The notes beneath the pieces were generated by a model that did no database searches, was not told the DNA's origin, and saw only the letters and a program-made list of their open reading frames with translations. Position numbers and translations under genes: made by a program. 64,000 bases of DNA from Opisthocomus hoazin (Eukaryota > Chordata > Aves > Opisthocomiformes > Opisthocomidae): assembly GCF_030867145.1 (NCBI RefSeq), contig NC_134434.1, positions 2,914,001 through 2,978,000 on the forward strand. Reading direction: 5' to 3'. The first letter of the stretch is position 1. Every line of letters starts with the position of its first letter. This document shows positions 9,801 to 21,800 of this stretch, one piece after another.

Positions 9801-12800
9801 CTTTTCAGTGGTGCCCAGCGACAGGACAAGGGGCAACGGGCACAAACTGAAGCAGAGGAAGTTCCAGCTGAACACGAGGAAGAACTTCTTCCCTCTGAGG
9901 GTGACGGAGCCCTGGCCCAGGCTGCCCAGGGAGGCTGTGGAGTCTCCTTCTCTGGAGATATTCCAGACCCACCTGGACAAGGTCCTGTGCAGCCTGCTCT
10001 GGGTGACCCTGCTTCAGCAGGGGGGTTGGGCTGGGTGACCCACAGAGGTCCCTGCCAACCCCTACCATTCTGTGGTTCTGTGATTATGTGTGGCAGGGAC
10101 CCGGGGTGGGGCCCGCTGTCTCCGGGGACACGGCTTCGTCGCCTGGCAGCGGGAGACGCCCCATCGTCCCCTGTGCCCCGTCGCCCCCCGGGCCGGTCAC
10201 TCTCTGCGGAGAGCCCGACGAGGAAGGCTGCCGGCTGCCAGGCTCCCTTCCCATCCAGGTGCCCTCCAGGCAGAAAGGCTCGCAGCCCCCCACGGCAGGC
10301 TCCGTCTGCTCCGGCAGAGCAGCAGCCATGGCCTCGCGCAGAATGGCCGAGCTGCTGGCCGAGGCCTTTGGGAGGTCCGGTCAAGTCTACTTGCCGGCGC
10401 TGCACGGGCTGCTGCACTCCATGCTCGGGCAGCTGCAGGGCTGCGCCAGCGGCCCCCAGGTCGCCTCCCTGGCCGCTGACGTGGAGCGCGTGGAGGCGGC
10501 GATGGCAGCCAAGGAGAGCGACATCTCCAAGGTAGAGGCTCTGGCCGGTGCCCTGGGGGCTGCCCTGCCAGACACCCCCTCCCCCGGGCTCCGCGCACGG
10601 CAGGGTGGAGGTCCTGGTCCCCAGGGACCCTGCCCTGGGGCTCACCCCTGCCCCCCCCCCCCCGGCCGTGGCTCTCTCCCAGGATCTCCTCGAGGAGATC
10701 GGTGGGATGAAGGCGGCGCAGTCGCACACGCAAGAGGACGTCCAGACGATGGAAGAGCAGAACCGGAGGATGGAAGAGCAGATCCGGACGGTGGAAGAGC
10801 AGAACCGGACGATGGAGGAGCAGAACCGGACGATGGAAGAGCGGATCCGGACGGTGGAAGAGCGGAACCGGACGATGGAAGAGCAGATCCGGATGATGCA
10901 GGAGGCGCTTGGCTTGGTGAGCTGCCGCCGGTGCCCCCAGGAGGGAGCTGAGCCCTCGTCCCCCTCCCTGCCCCTCTCCCCGTCACCCTGCCACCCAGCC
11001 CCTGCCCCGCGGCCATCGGCATCACCCAGCGCGAAGGACACCAGGAGGCAAGAGTGGGAAGGGTGTCCCGAGGAGGGGAGCGGCTCCGTGGCCGGGCTGA
11101 ACCCTTGATCCCCCCCTCCCTCCCTTCCTTCGCAGGAAAAGGCTGAAGGAAAGGCCCAGCCTCTGCCTGGGAACCTGCTGCCCTCTGGCTCCTCTTCCCA
11201 GGAGGGCAGGGGGGGCCAGTCTGGCCCTGCCGAGCCCCACAGCTCAGACGGGGACACCCAGCACGCGACAGGCTCGGCACTGGGGCTGAAGGGACCAGGG
11301 ACACAGCCTGTGCCCAGGAGCAGCGAGGAGGCTCCAGGGCGCCAGGAGGAGACAGGGGGTGCTGACGCCAGGGCCACCACTGCCAAGCCCCGCAGCTCAG
11401 ACGGGGACACCCAGCACGGGACAGGCTCAGCACTGGGGCTGAAGGGACCAGGGACACAGCCTGTGCCCAGGAGCAACGAGGAGGCTCCAGGGCGCCAGGA
11501 GGAGACAGGGGGTGCTGACGCCAGGGCGACCACTGCCAAGCCCCGCAGCTCAGATGGGGACACCCAGCACGGGACAGGCTCAGCACTGGGGCTGAAGGGA
11601 CCAGGGACACAGCCTGTGCCCAGGAGCAGCGAGGAGGCTCCAGGGCGCCAGGAGGAGACAGGGGGTGCTGACGCCAGGGCCACCACTGCCGAGCCCCGCA
11701 GCTCAGACGGGGACACCCAGCACGGGACAGGCTCAGCACTGGGGCTGGAGGGACCAGGGACACAGCCTGTACCCAGGAGCAGTGAGGAGGCTCCAGGGCG
11801 CCAGGAGGAGACAGGGGGTGCTGACGCCAAGGCCACCACTGCCGAGCCCCGCAGCTCAGACGGGGACACCCAGCACGGGACAGGCTCAGCACTGGGGCTG
11901 AAGGGACCAGGGACACAGCCTGTGCCCAGGAGCAGCGAGGAGGCTCCAGGGCGCCAGGAGGAGACAGGGGGTGCTGACGCCAGGGCGACCACTGCCAAGC
12001 CCCGCAGCTCAGATGGGGACACCCAGCACGGGACAGGCTCAGCACTGGGGCTGAAGGGACCAGGGACACAGCCTGTGCCCAGGAGCAGTGAGGAGGCTCC
12101 AGGGTGCCAGGAGGAGACAGGGGGTGCTGACGCCAGGGCGACCACTGCCAAGCCCCGCAGCTCAGACGGGGACACCCAGCACGGGACAGGCTCAGCACTG
12201 GGGCTGAAGGGACCAGGGACACAGCCTGTGCCCAGGAGCAGCGAGGAGGCTCCAGGGTGCCAGGAGGAGACAGGGGGTGCTGATGCCAGGGCCACCACTG
12301 CGGGGATGCAGCCAGTGGCCCCTGACACCCAGACCACCACCCTGGGGACGCAGCCAGGGTCCCCCAGCACCCTGACCACCAGCACGGGAATGAAGCCAGC
12401 ACCTGCAGCCACCGACGAAGAAGGAGCAGGGGTCCGGCCGAGCTCTCTGAACATGCAGGCCGGCCTTCCTGTTGCGGAGAACATCCCCGCTGAAGCTGCC
12501 CCCGCTGCTCTGGGGACACACGAGGACGTGTCCCTGCGTCAAGAGCCAGCTGTGCCCCAGGGGTCCTCGGACTCCAGCAGCGTGTCCGGCCGCTCTGTGG
12601 AGATGGTGGAGGCTCTGCAACAGATGGCAGAGTTCAGCCACCTCTACAGCGGCCTGAAGGAGAGGGTGGCCCAGCTGGAAGCCACCAAGCTGGACCGCAC
12701 CGAGCTGGAGGAGCTGCGCCTGCTCTTCCCAGAGAGAGGTGGGAGCTCTGGGGGAACTGGCGGGGGGGTGTTCGGCACGGGGACCCGCTGGGTTGGGGGC

Positions 12801-15800
12801 TCGTCGTGGTCAGAGCCTGGCCACGAGGGCGAGAGCCCCTCACTGACAGCATGTCCCCTTGGACCATGTCCCTCTAGATGAGAAGAGCATCGCCAGCGCC
12901 CTGGCCGACCTGCAGCACCAGGTGTCCTCCCTGCAGGGCCTGGCCAGTGACCTGCAGGGCAAGAAGGGGAAGGTGAGCCGGCGGCAGTCCCCGAGGGGGC
13001 TGTGGGGATGCCAGGGGGGTCTGGGAGGGGAGGTTGCAGCCGAAGGGCCCCCGTGCTGGCACGACACGGCCCTGACTCTGTCCCCGCCGCCATTCCCAGA
13101 TCAGGCAGCTGGACGACGCCCTGGGAAAGCTGGGGGCGGCTGCAGCCGAGGCCGACGGCAGCGACCAGCTCCCCCGGCCACTGGGGTAAGAGGATGGGAG
13201 AGGGTTTCCTGCCCCGGGGGGCTGCAAGGGAGCCCGGGGGGGCTGGCAGCATCCCGGTTTGGGGGGCGAGGGAAAGCCCCCGAGCGGCCCCGTGGAAGCT
13301 AAGCCTGCCCATGCCCCCATCTCCCTGGCCAGGTCCCCCGTGCAGGAGAGCAAGGAGGTGGAGGAGCTGCGGCAGCACCAGGAGCTGACCCAGGCCACCC
13401 TGGAGCAGCTGCAGGCACAGGTGAGCTGCGAGGGGAGCGCTCCCAGCGCCCGCCGGCTCGGCGGGGTGGTCCTGGTGGGCTTCCCGGCCGTGTCCCCTGG
13501 CTGGCTGGGGCCATGGAGCCTGCGTGGCCGCTGGGCTGCTGGGCTGCATCCATCCCGGCGCAGAGCCCATGCCTTCTGCCCTTCCTGCAGCTGGACGAGC
13601 TGCGGGTGCTGGTGCAGAGCACAGGGCAGGAGCAGGCAGCAGCGCAGTCAGCGTGCCGCGTCTGCAGCACGGACACCGGCGCGCAGGTGGGGAAGCTGCT
13701 CCTGCGCTGCGAGAAGCTGGAGGAGCAGATGGACTCCCTCCTGTCGCGGCAGGCGGTGGTCAAGGTGGTGAGGCAGGTGCCAGCAAGGAGCCAGGTAGGG
13801 AGATGCCGGCGTGGGGGGCTTGGGAGGGGGCTGCCAGGACCCCCCTGGCTGGTGTGTGGCTGTGATGTGGGGGATCCCCTCGCTGCCCCCCACGCCGCCG
13901 CGTTCAAGTCAGCAGCACGGGAGGAAATGAAAGCCTCGGCGCCAAGGTGTGCTGCTGCCGCCCATAGCCCGTGCCCACCGGCCAGGTAACCCGGGGCTGT
14001 CCCCGCGGGGCAGCCAGCCCCGCCTCGCACGGCACCGCCTTGCCATCTTTCTCCCCGCAGCAGCACCAGGCGCTGCTGAAGCACAGCCAGGGCAGCGTCG
14101 CGCAGCCGCAGGCGGACATGGAGAAGCTCAGCTGCGTCGTGGGGAACCTCCTGGACGAGCACTGCCAGCAGCAGAAAGACGTGGAGGTGGGTGGCTGAGA
14201 GCCCCGCGGGGCCAGAGCGTCCTCCAGGCAGCCCCCAGGCTGGGGACCCCAAGGGATTTGTCCCCCTGCCAAGCTGCTCGCAGCCCTGCAGAGGTTGCAG
14301 ATGCCTCTCCCGGAGGTTTGGGAGGGGGGTCGGGAGGCAGGGGGTGCGGGGCTGGCAGGGAGGCAGCTGCCCCACTGCCGCAGCATCATGGGGTGCTTTC
14401 TGCCTTGGAAGGCTCTGTTCCAGTCCCTGGAGAGGCTGCAGAATGACAAAGCCGACAAGGAGGACCTGGTCCAGCGAATCGATGCGGTAGGGCCTCCAGG
14501 AGCCCGGCGCCAGCCAAGGGGGTCCCGGGCAGGGTGACAAATGCCCCTCGTCCCTTGGGGGCTCGGTGGTAGACCGGCCGGGGGGAGGGAGGATTTCCAG
14601 AGCGACCAGCCGCGGGTCCCTGGCCAGCTCCCTCTGCCCATCGCACCTCCATGCTTTCCCCAACACACTCCTGCCTTTCCCCGTTGCTAGAAGGCAGACA
14701 AAGCCGCGGTGGCCGGCAAAGTCAGTCTCGGGCAGTTCGAGGCCAACATGGAGCGGCTGAATGAGGCGATGCGGGAGATGCTGAGCCGGGTGACGGTGGC
14801 GGAGCAGGGCTGGCAGCAGGCCCAGAGAGAGCTGCTGGAGAGGACGGACGCCAAGGTGAGGGGTGGCTGCGTCGGGGCTTGGCAGCAGCCCTCCGAGGGT
14901 CCCCCTCCCAGACGTCCCCCCCGGGGCCGGCGACGTCCCACGGCGGGGCGGCTGGCTGAGGTGTGCACCCGTCCGCAGCTGGACCGCCGGGAGCTGGGGC
15001 TTGTGCAGCAGCAGCTGGAGGAGTGGTGGCAGAGCATCCAGGAGAAGCTGAAGAAGGCGGCTCCAGCACCGGAGGCCAACGGCGCGGCTGGGCTTCGCAA
15101 GTGAGTGCCACGGGGCCGGCGACGGCTTCGGGGACAGCCCGTGCCCCACTCCCTCTGGCTCCCCCGGCCGGTGCCCGCCTGGGCACAGTCACCGGCGCTC
15201 AGCCCAGCGCCCAGCACCCTGCTGCTGCCCGCGAGCTGCCGGCCTGCATGCGGGCAGGGCTGCGTCTCCCTCCCAAAGCTCATCCCCTGCCCTTTGCCCC
15301 CCCAGGCAGCTGGGCCACTTCCACTGCTTGTCCTGTGACCGGCCCCGCAACGTGCCCGTGCCCGGCCCGTGAGTAGCCCCCGGCCCCGTGGGTGGGCGGG
15401 GAGAGATGGGTGCTGGCGGTGCCCCGCTGCGCCGGGCACAGGGGTTTGGGGCTCTGCCTGCGGGCTGGGACCCCTCCGCAGCCCTGTGCGGCAGCAGGGG
15501 GACAGGGACCCCTCCGCGGGTCTCGGGGTGCTGCCCCGAGCCGGGGCGGCTCGTTGGTCCCCCGTCACCCACGCCTGGCTCCTGCCCTCCCCAGGCACAC
15601 GGTGGCCCTCCCGGCCCTGCCGCCGCTGCTCCCGCACCTCCCCGCACGCCCCCGCACCAAGCCGAAGCAGCAGCCGAAGCCGCAGCCCTGTCACAGGTAG
15701 GGGACACGGGGCGAGAGCAGCTCCGGCACAGCTGGAGGGGCTGGGGTCTCCCGCAGCGGGCGGAGGGGAGCCGGGAGGGGGGCACCCCGCCGGAGAACAG

Positions 15801-18800
15801 CCCCGGCCCCCTCCCCGGCCGCGGGGGAAGGGAGCGCGGGGTGCTGCGGGGCCGGGCGCTGAGCACCGCCGTGCCCCGTCCCGCAGGGAGTGGGCGGCCG
15901 AGTGCGGGTTCCCCGGCGCGGCGCAGAGCTTCGGGGCCCGGTCCAGCCTCCCCCACCCGCCGCACCGCTGCCCGCGTCTCCAGCCCCTCGTGCCCAGCAC
16001 CTCGCTGCTGGTCCAGCGCCTCACCCTGCACCCCAGAAAGGTAGGGACGGCAAAGGGGGGGCCGCGGTGGGGGCTGGCAGGGGGCTGCTGAGCCCCGGGG
16101 GGGTCGCGCCTCCGTTTCCCCAGGGCGAGCTGGCCGCGGGAGCCTTGCCTGGGGGGCTGCCTTCGGCGCCGCGGCTCAGCCAGCCCGCTCTCTGCTCCCC
16201 AGCCCGACGTCGAGAAGCCGCGGGGCCGGCCCGGCCGCATCTCCCGGGGCTGGCGGGACGGGCAGCTGCTGACCCCTGCCCCTCCCTCCCCGACCCCGCC
16301 GCCGCCCCCCAGCAGCTCGCACCGGGCGGCACCGGCGGGGACGGCGGCTGCTGAGGAAGAGGCTCCGTGATGCTCCCGGGGAGCGCCGTTAAACCGGGAA
16401 CAGCCCTTCCGCCGGGGCTGCGGGGCTGCTTTCGCCCAGCGCCGTCCTGCCACGCGGGGGGGGGGGGGGGGCCCTGGGGGTGTCACAGCTGAGGACGTGG
16501 GGCCCCTCTCGGGTGAGCGGGAGGGGGGAGAACCCCAGAGGCGGCCGAGGGGGGACCCAGGCATCCGGGGAGCACCCCCTTCCCATCCCCCCCCACCCCC
16601 CTCCCCTCCCCGTGTCCCCGGACGCTGCCCCCCCCGAAATCCTGCTCTCCTGCTGGATCTTCTCCCCAAAGCAGGGCAGGGCAGAGCCCAAACCTCCCCC
16701 GTTTGCTGCTGCTGGAACCCCGCTGCGCCCTAGAAACAACCCGCCCGCCCCCCCCTTGGCTGCTGGCGGCTCCTGGGGGGCCCTGTGCCCACTGCTGATG
16801 CTGCGGCATGGGGGGGCTCGCCCCCGTTCTCGGTGCCCTGCCAGGGACCCCCTCCCAGCACAGAGAAAGGGCAGGGACAGCTGCTGGTAAAAAAGTGGTT
16901 TCTTGTTGGGGTTTTTTAAATTCTTTTTAAATTAATAAAAAACCTTCTACCTGCTTTCCTTGGGTTCGTTTCCTTTTTCTTGGTTGTTCAAGCAAGATTG
17001 GTTTGGTAACTGTGAAACCCCCCCGCACCCCCCTCCCCGGGGAAGGGCCACGAACAGCGGTCAGAGGGACGGGGCAGGCATCACCTTGCTAAATCCCGGC
17101 CGCCAGTGCTGCTTGGCCTCGGGCCTGGAGGGGTGCGGGGGGAGGGAGGGAGGCCGGGGTGCGGGGGGTCTGTGCAGGAAGCCGGGCTGCGTTTCGGAAG
17201 GCAGAGGAGAGGCGCGCTTTGCTCTGGGCGCTGCAAGAAGCACCCGGGAAATGCAGAGCCGGGGGGGCCCCAGCGGCTCCGTGCCCCGGGGGGCCGTGAT
17301 CCGGGGTGCCGACAGCGGCCTCCATTCACTTCACCTCAAAAACGGTTCCGGTGCGTTTTTGGGGGAGCCCCTGCTTCCGACGCCCTGGCCCAGACACCCC
17401 CCCCTTCCCCAGTTCACTCCCTCTGTCAAGCCAGTCTGATCTCTGGCTGTCCGGTGTCCCACAGCTTCCTCCAGACTGGAGAGACAGGGATGGAGGGACG
17501 GACCACTCGGTGGGTAAGGAATTGCCTGGGTGGTGGCACTCCGAGACTTGTGGCCAAGGGCTCGATGTCCCAGTGGAGACCCGTGACGAGTGGCGCTCCT
17601 CAGGGATCGGTACTGGGACCGGCACTGCTGAACATCTTTGTCAGTGACGTGGACAGTGGGATTGAGTGCACCTTCAGCAAGTCTGGAGGTGACACCAAGC
17701 TGAGGAGTGCGGTCAAGACAAGGCCAAGGGCAAGGTCCTGCGCATGGGTCGGGGCACTCCCAGGCCCAAATCCAGGCTGGGTGGAGAATGGAGTGAGAGC
17801 AGCCCTGCCAGGAAGGACTTGGGGGTTGGGGCTGTTCAGCCTGGAGAAGAGAAGGCTGTGGGGACACCTTCGAGCAGCGTGCCAGTGCCTGAAGTGGCTG
17901 CCAGAGAGCTGGAGAGGGACTTTTTCCAGAGGCGTGGAGTGATAGGACAAGGGGTGATGGCTTCAAGGTGACAGAGGGCAGAGTGAGATGAGACGGGAGA
18001 AGGACGTTCTTTCCAGTGAGGCCCCAGCCCAGGGAAGCTGTGGCTGCCCCTCCCTGGCAGTGGCCAAGGCCAGGCTGGCCGGGGCTTTGAGCAGCCTGGG
18101 CTGGTGGAAGGGGTCCCTGGCCGTGGCAGGGGGTTGGAGCTCAATGATCTCTGAGGTCCCTTCCAACCCAAACCATTCCCTGATTCTGCGATTCAAGCGG
18201 AGGAAAATCGGGTGGGGGGAACCTGGCCCTGGCCCTGCTGGGGCCCTGACTCGGCAGAGCACTTGCTGCCCTCTGAGTATGGGGGCTGCTAAAGCCCCCC
18301 AAAGGGGGTGCACGGGGGCTGGGGGGGCTTCAGCCCAGCGTTGTCCCAAAACTGGGTGCTTTTACCCAGTGTGCGTCCTGGGTTCGGCTGGGACGGGGTC
18401 AATTTTCACAAGGAGCCAGGAGGGGACGTGGCCGCGAGCGCTGACCCAAACTGGCCAGGCAAAGGGGGCTTCTGGTCCCTCGTGCTGAGTTTGGAGTGGG
18501 GGAGCTGCCCGGGGGCAGGCGAGCGGTTGCTTGGGAGTGCGCTGTGGCAGCATTGCCCCGTGTGCTCCCTTGGTTGCCAGAGTCACTCCCGGTTTTCTAC
18601 CTCCTGCCCCCGAACGGCGGAGGGGGACAGGGAAAGGGGGCTGTGGTCAGTTCATCACTCCTCGTCTCTGCCGCTCCTTCCTTCCTCAGGGGGAGGACTC
18701 CTCACACTCTTCATAGAATCACAGAATGGTTTGGGTTGGAAGGGACCTTAAAGATCATCTGGTTCCAACCCCCCTGCCATGAGCAGGGACATCTTCCACC

Positions 18801-21800
18801 AGCCCAGGCTGCTCAGAGCTCCATCCAACCTGGCCTTGAACCCTGCCAGGGAGGGGGCAGCCACAGCTTCTCTGGGCAACCTGGGCCAGGGCCTCACCAC
18901 CCTCACGGGGAAGAATTTCTTCCTAATATCTAAGCTAAATCTGCCCTCTTTTAGCTTACAGCCATTCCCACTTGTCCTATCACTACACACCCTCGTGAAA
19001 AGTCCCTCTCCATCCTTCCTGTAGGCTCCTTCGGGTACTGGAAGGCTTCAGGTACTTCAGGAACTGATGGGGCGGAGGGTTAAGGTCAGGGTTATTGGAA
19101 GACTGCAGAGGTTCCTTCTGCCATGCCCCAAGCAGTTTGTGTTTCTGTTCCTCTTCCCGCCTCTTCCTACTTGGATGGGATCCAGCTTTCCTTTCTCCCA
19201 GGTAACCACAACAGCTCTTATGAATCTGTTTCTGTTCCTCCACTGTTTGCTTGCTGAGGTCTCTGTACATGCAGTAGCAACAGTAAAAGGTCTCAAAGTC
19301 CACCTGCTGCAAATTTCCTCCTTTCCCCCCACCCCACAGCCCTGCCCTTTGGACTTTAGCATGCCGACTGTCTTTCTTAGCCCAGCCCACATAACCTCCC
19401 ATCTAGTCACACCATTCTGCAACACAGACAAGCAAGAGAAAGGGGGAGAGACAAAGACCCTCCTTGTCCATCTCGGAGTAGGAGTCAGGTGAGTGGTGAG
19501 GCTGGGGGAGAGTAGAATGGATGGGAAAGGGCAGAGCTGCGAGGGAGTTTGGCTTTTGGTATCCCTCCCTCCCTCTCTAAAGGGATCCCTCTCCATGGAG
19601 AAGTCCATGTTCAGGCTGCATCTCCATATTCTTTGATGTTGGAGGAGGCAGGTGAATGTTTCTGATAGTTTCTGTGTGCTTTTGTCCTGAGATGCATCAA
19701 ACGCTAGGCAAGGGAGGAAAGGTGTGGCAGGGATGCTGGGCAGGAGGTGAAGGCTCTTGGTGTTGAATTGTGTTGTGCAGGGCAGGTGGGGTCTCAGCAA
19801 AGCTGAGGGCTTTGCCTGGGCGTCCCAATACACCATGTTGAGTCCCAAGAAGGCTCTGCAGTCATTCTATCATTTTATCTGCCAGAGCAGGACACCAGTT
19901 TCTGCCTATCCATGGAGTCTACCCCTAGACATAGCTGGAAGGGACCTCATATATAAATTTTACCACCCCCATCCTCCTTTCATCTCCTAACAGAAAGAGT
20001 TAGAGGAAAGGAAACGAAGAAGGAGGTCCCTGGCCAGTGGTGACGCAGAGAACAGTGCCAACCAAGGAATGGTAAGTTGTCAAATAGTCTGGGAGAGTCT
20101 GAGCTAAAACAAGCCAGGCTCTCAGGGCGTTCCCCTTCCCCTGTGCCTCCTCAGCCCAGGTTTGCTGGGGAACAGCAAAACATCTGGAGAGTGTACAGAG
20201 GCCACACGTATGCTGGAAACCTAGCAGCAAGAATGCAGTTTAGCCTGGTATAAAGAGCCTCTAATAAGTAACTGTCTCATCTGGTCTGGGTTTCCCAGTC
20301 TCTGGGCACAGTCAGACATCAGAAAGTGGTCCTGAGGCAGAGTACTGTATTTGCTCACAGCACTGGACCTGTGCTTTGGAGCTGGGAGGAAGACTATTTT
20401 TGATAATCGTGTTCTGTTGTGAAGAGTGGGAATGAGACAGTTCTGCACAAATATTTATGGAAGATGTTGTAGAGGAAGAGAGGTATTAAAAGCTTCATAA
20501 CAAATTAACCGCAGAGTCTACAGGGTTTTTAAGCTGTATCAACTACTATAAGTAACGCTGCTAACTAATGTAATTATTTGTATGTTTAGACCAGGCATAC
20601 ATTTGCTATGATGTGTGTCTCAAGGAAATCTGAGTGGACATCTTCCACAATTTTGGACAGATTTGTCAGTAACAACAACAGGAATACTTAGCGCTGGGTG
20701 CTCTTGCAATGCCACCTGCTTTCTCAGGTGTGGATTCAGGACTGTGGAATTTCACAGTCCACTTCCTGAATAGGCCATTGAAAAGCTAGATTTGAAGTCA
20801 AGTATCTTAATTACGAGCAAAATAAAACTGATAAAAAAGCTGCAAATCTACCTTTAAGCATTGCTGAGAGTTTATGTGGGGAGAGATTTCAGAATAGTAT
20901 GCTGGTGAGTAGAGAAGCTACTATGCAGATCTTAGAAAAAAAAACCAACAACAATAAACAAACCCCAAAAGCTCAGACTTTGTGCCTTTGGCTTGGTTTC
21001 TTCGTGTCTTAATCTGGGTAGTCCTGTCTGAAATACCCTGAACTGACGTTATGTGCAGACGTTGATGCTGATACACTGTGCTGTGTTGGCCCGTTTGCTT
21101 CCTACCTTGCACAAACGCAAGCATCATGCAAGGTGGGAAACAGTGAAAAACGAAGGCTCATTGGCCAGGTTGTCATCTGAATTATCCAGGTGCATGTCTG
21201 AGCTTCTTTAGGAACCTCCAAAATAGGGGCGTGCATCAAAGATCAGGTCTCTATTTATGCTGTAGCGCTCTTGGATACTGGAAAATGAAAATAAAAATGG
21301 CAGAAAAAGGAGCAGGAAGAAATGGCCCTTACCTGTCAGCTGCAATCTCTTCTGTACAACATGCCAACCTTAGTAACGAGAGATGAGTCAGTCACCTTTC
21401 CTGCCACTTCCCCCTGTGGCCGTTGATTATTTTAGGGACTACTCACCTTTCCCTCTTTTGCTGACCCATGTCGTATACCTGTGTTAATATGATATTTCCC
21501 TGTTTGCAATGTTTCTGAATGCTGCATAGGCAGAAATTACGGGTTTTGCTCCGATGCCCAGTCCTTGTTCTGGCCAGCTTTCCAAAGGCAGCTTTGCCCG
21601 TTCTCAACAGAGCAGCCCAGAATGTGCATGTTGTTTCACTGCTGGTGCCCCGGTGACTGACTCGCTCACTGTCTCCACAGGACGTGGCTCTGCTGGAGAT
21701 CCCTGCAGACCTCGCTGCCCTCCTGCACTTAGCCGAAGGTGAGAAATCCTCCCTCCTGCCCTCCCTTTCCTGCACTGTTTTACCCCACTGTTTATTTCCT

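Noticed and set aside
9286-10038. 250-codon plus-strand ORF upstream of QRICH2
   Set aside because: It is the C-terminal coding remnant of the CR1 LINE at 8885-10085, not a host gene.
11241-12299. CRISPR-like regular repeat array
   Set aside because: Units are contiguous with no spacers, in frame within a coding exon, in a vertebrate genome.
9767-12519. Very long minus-strand ORFs (up to ~905 codons) antisense to QRICH2 exon 3
   Set aside because: They arise because the 153-bp repeat is a multiple of three and GC-rich, so no stops occur on the reverse strand. They cross exon boundaries and CR1 sequence, and the sense exons have proper phases and family motifs.
13299-16669. Long minus-strand ORFs (616 and 660 codons) antisense to QRICH2 3' exons
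   Set aside because: High GC makes stops rare; composition is Pro/Gly/Arg/Ser-rich junk. The plus-strand exon chain explains the region.
18713-19045. Inverted CR1 next to the right flanking repeat as a terminal inverted repeat of a transposon carrying QRICH2
   Set aside because: It is an ordinary 5'-truncated minus-strand CR1 outside the duplicated segment, with no partner at the left edge in matching position.
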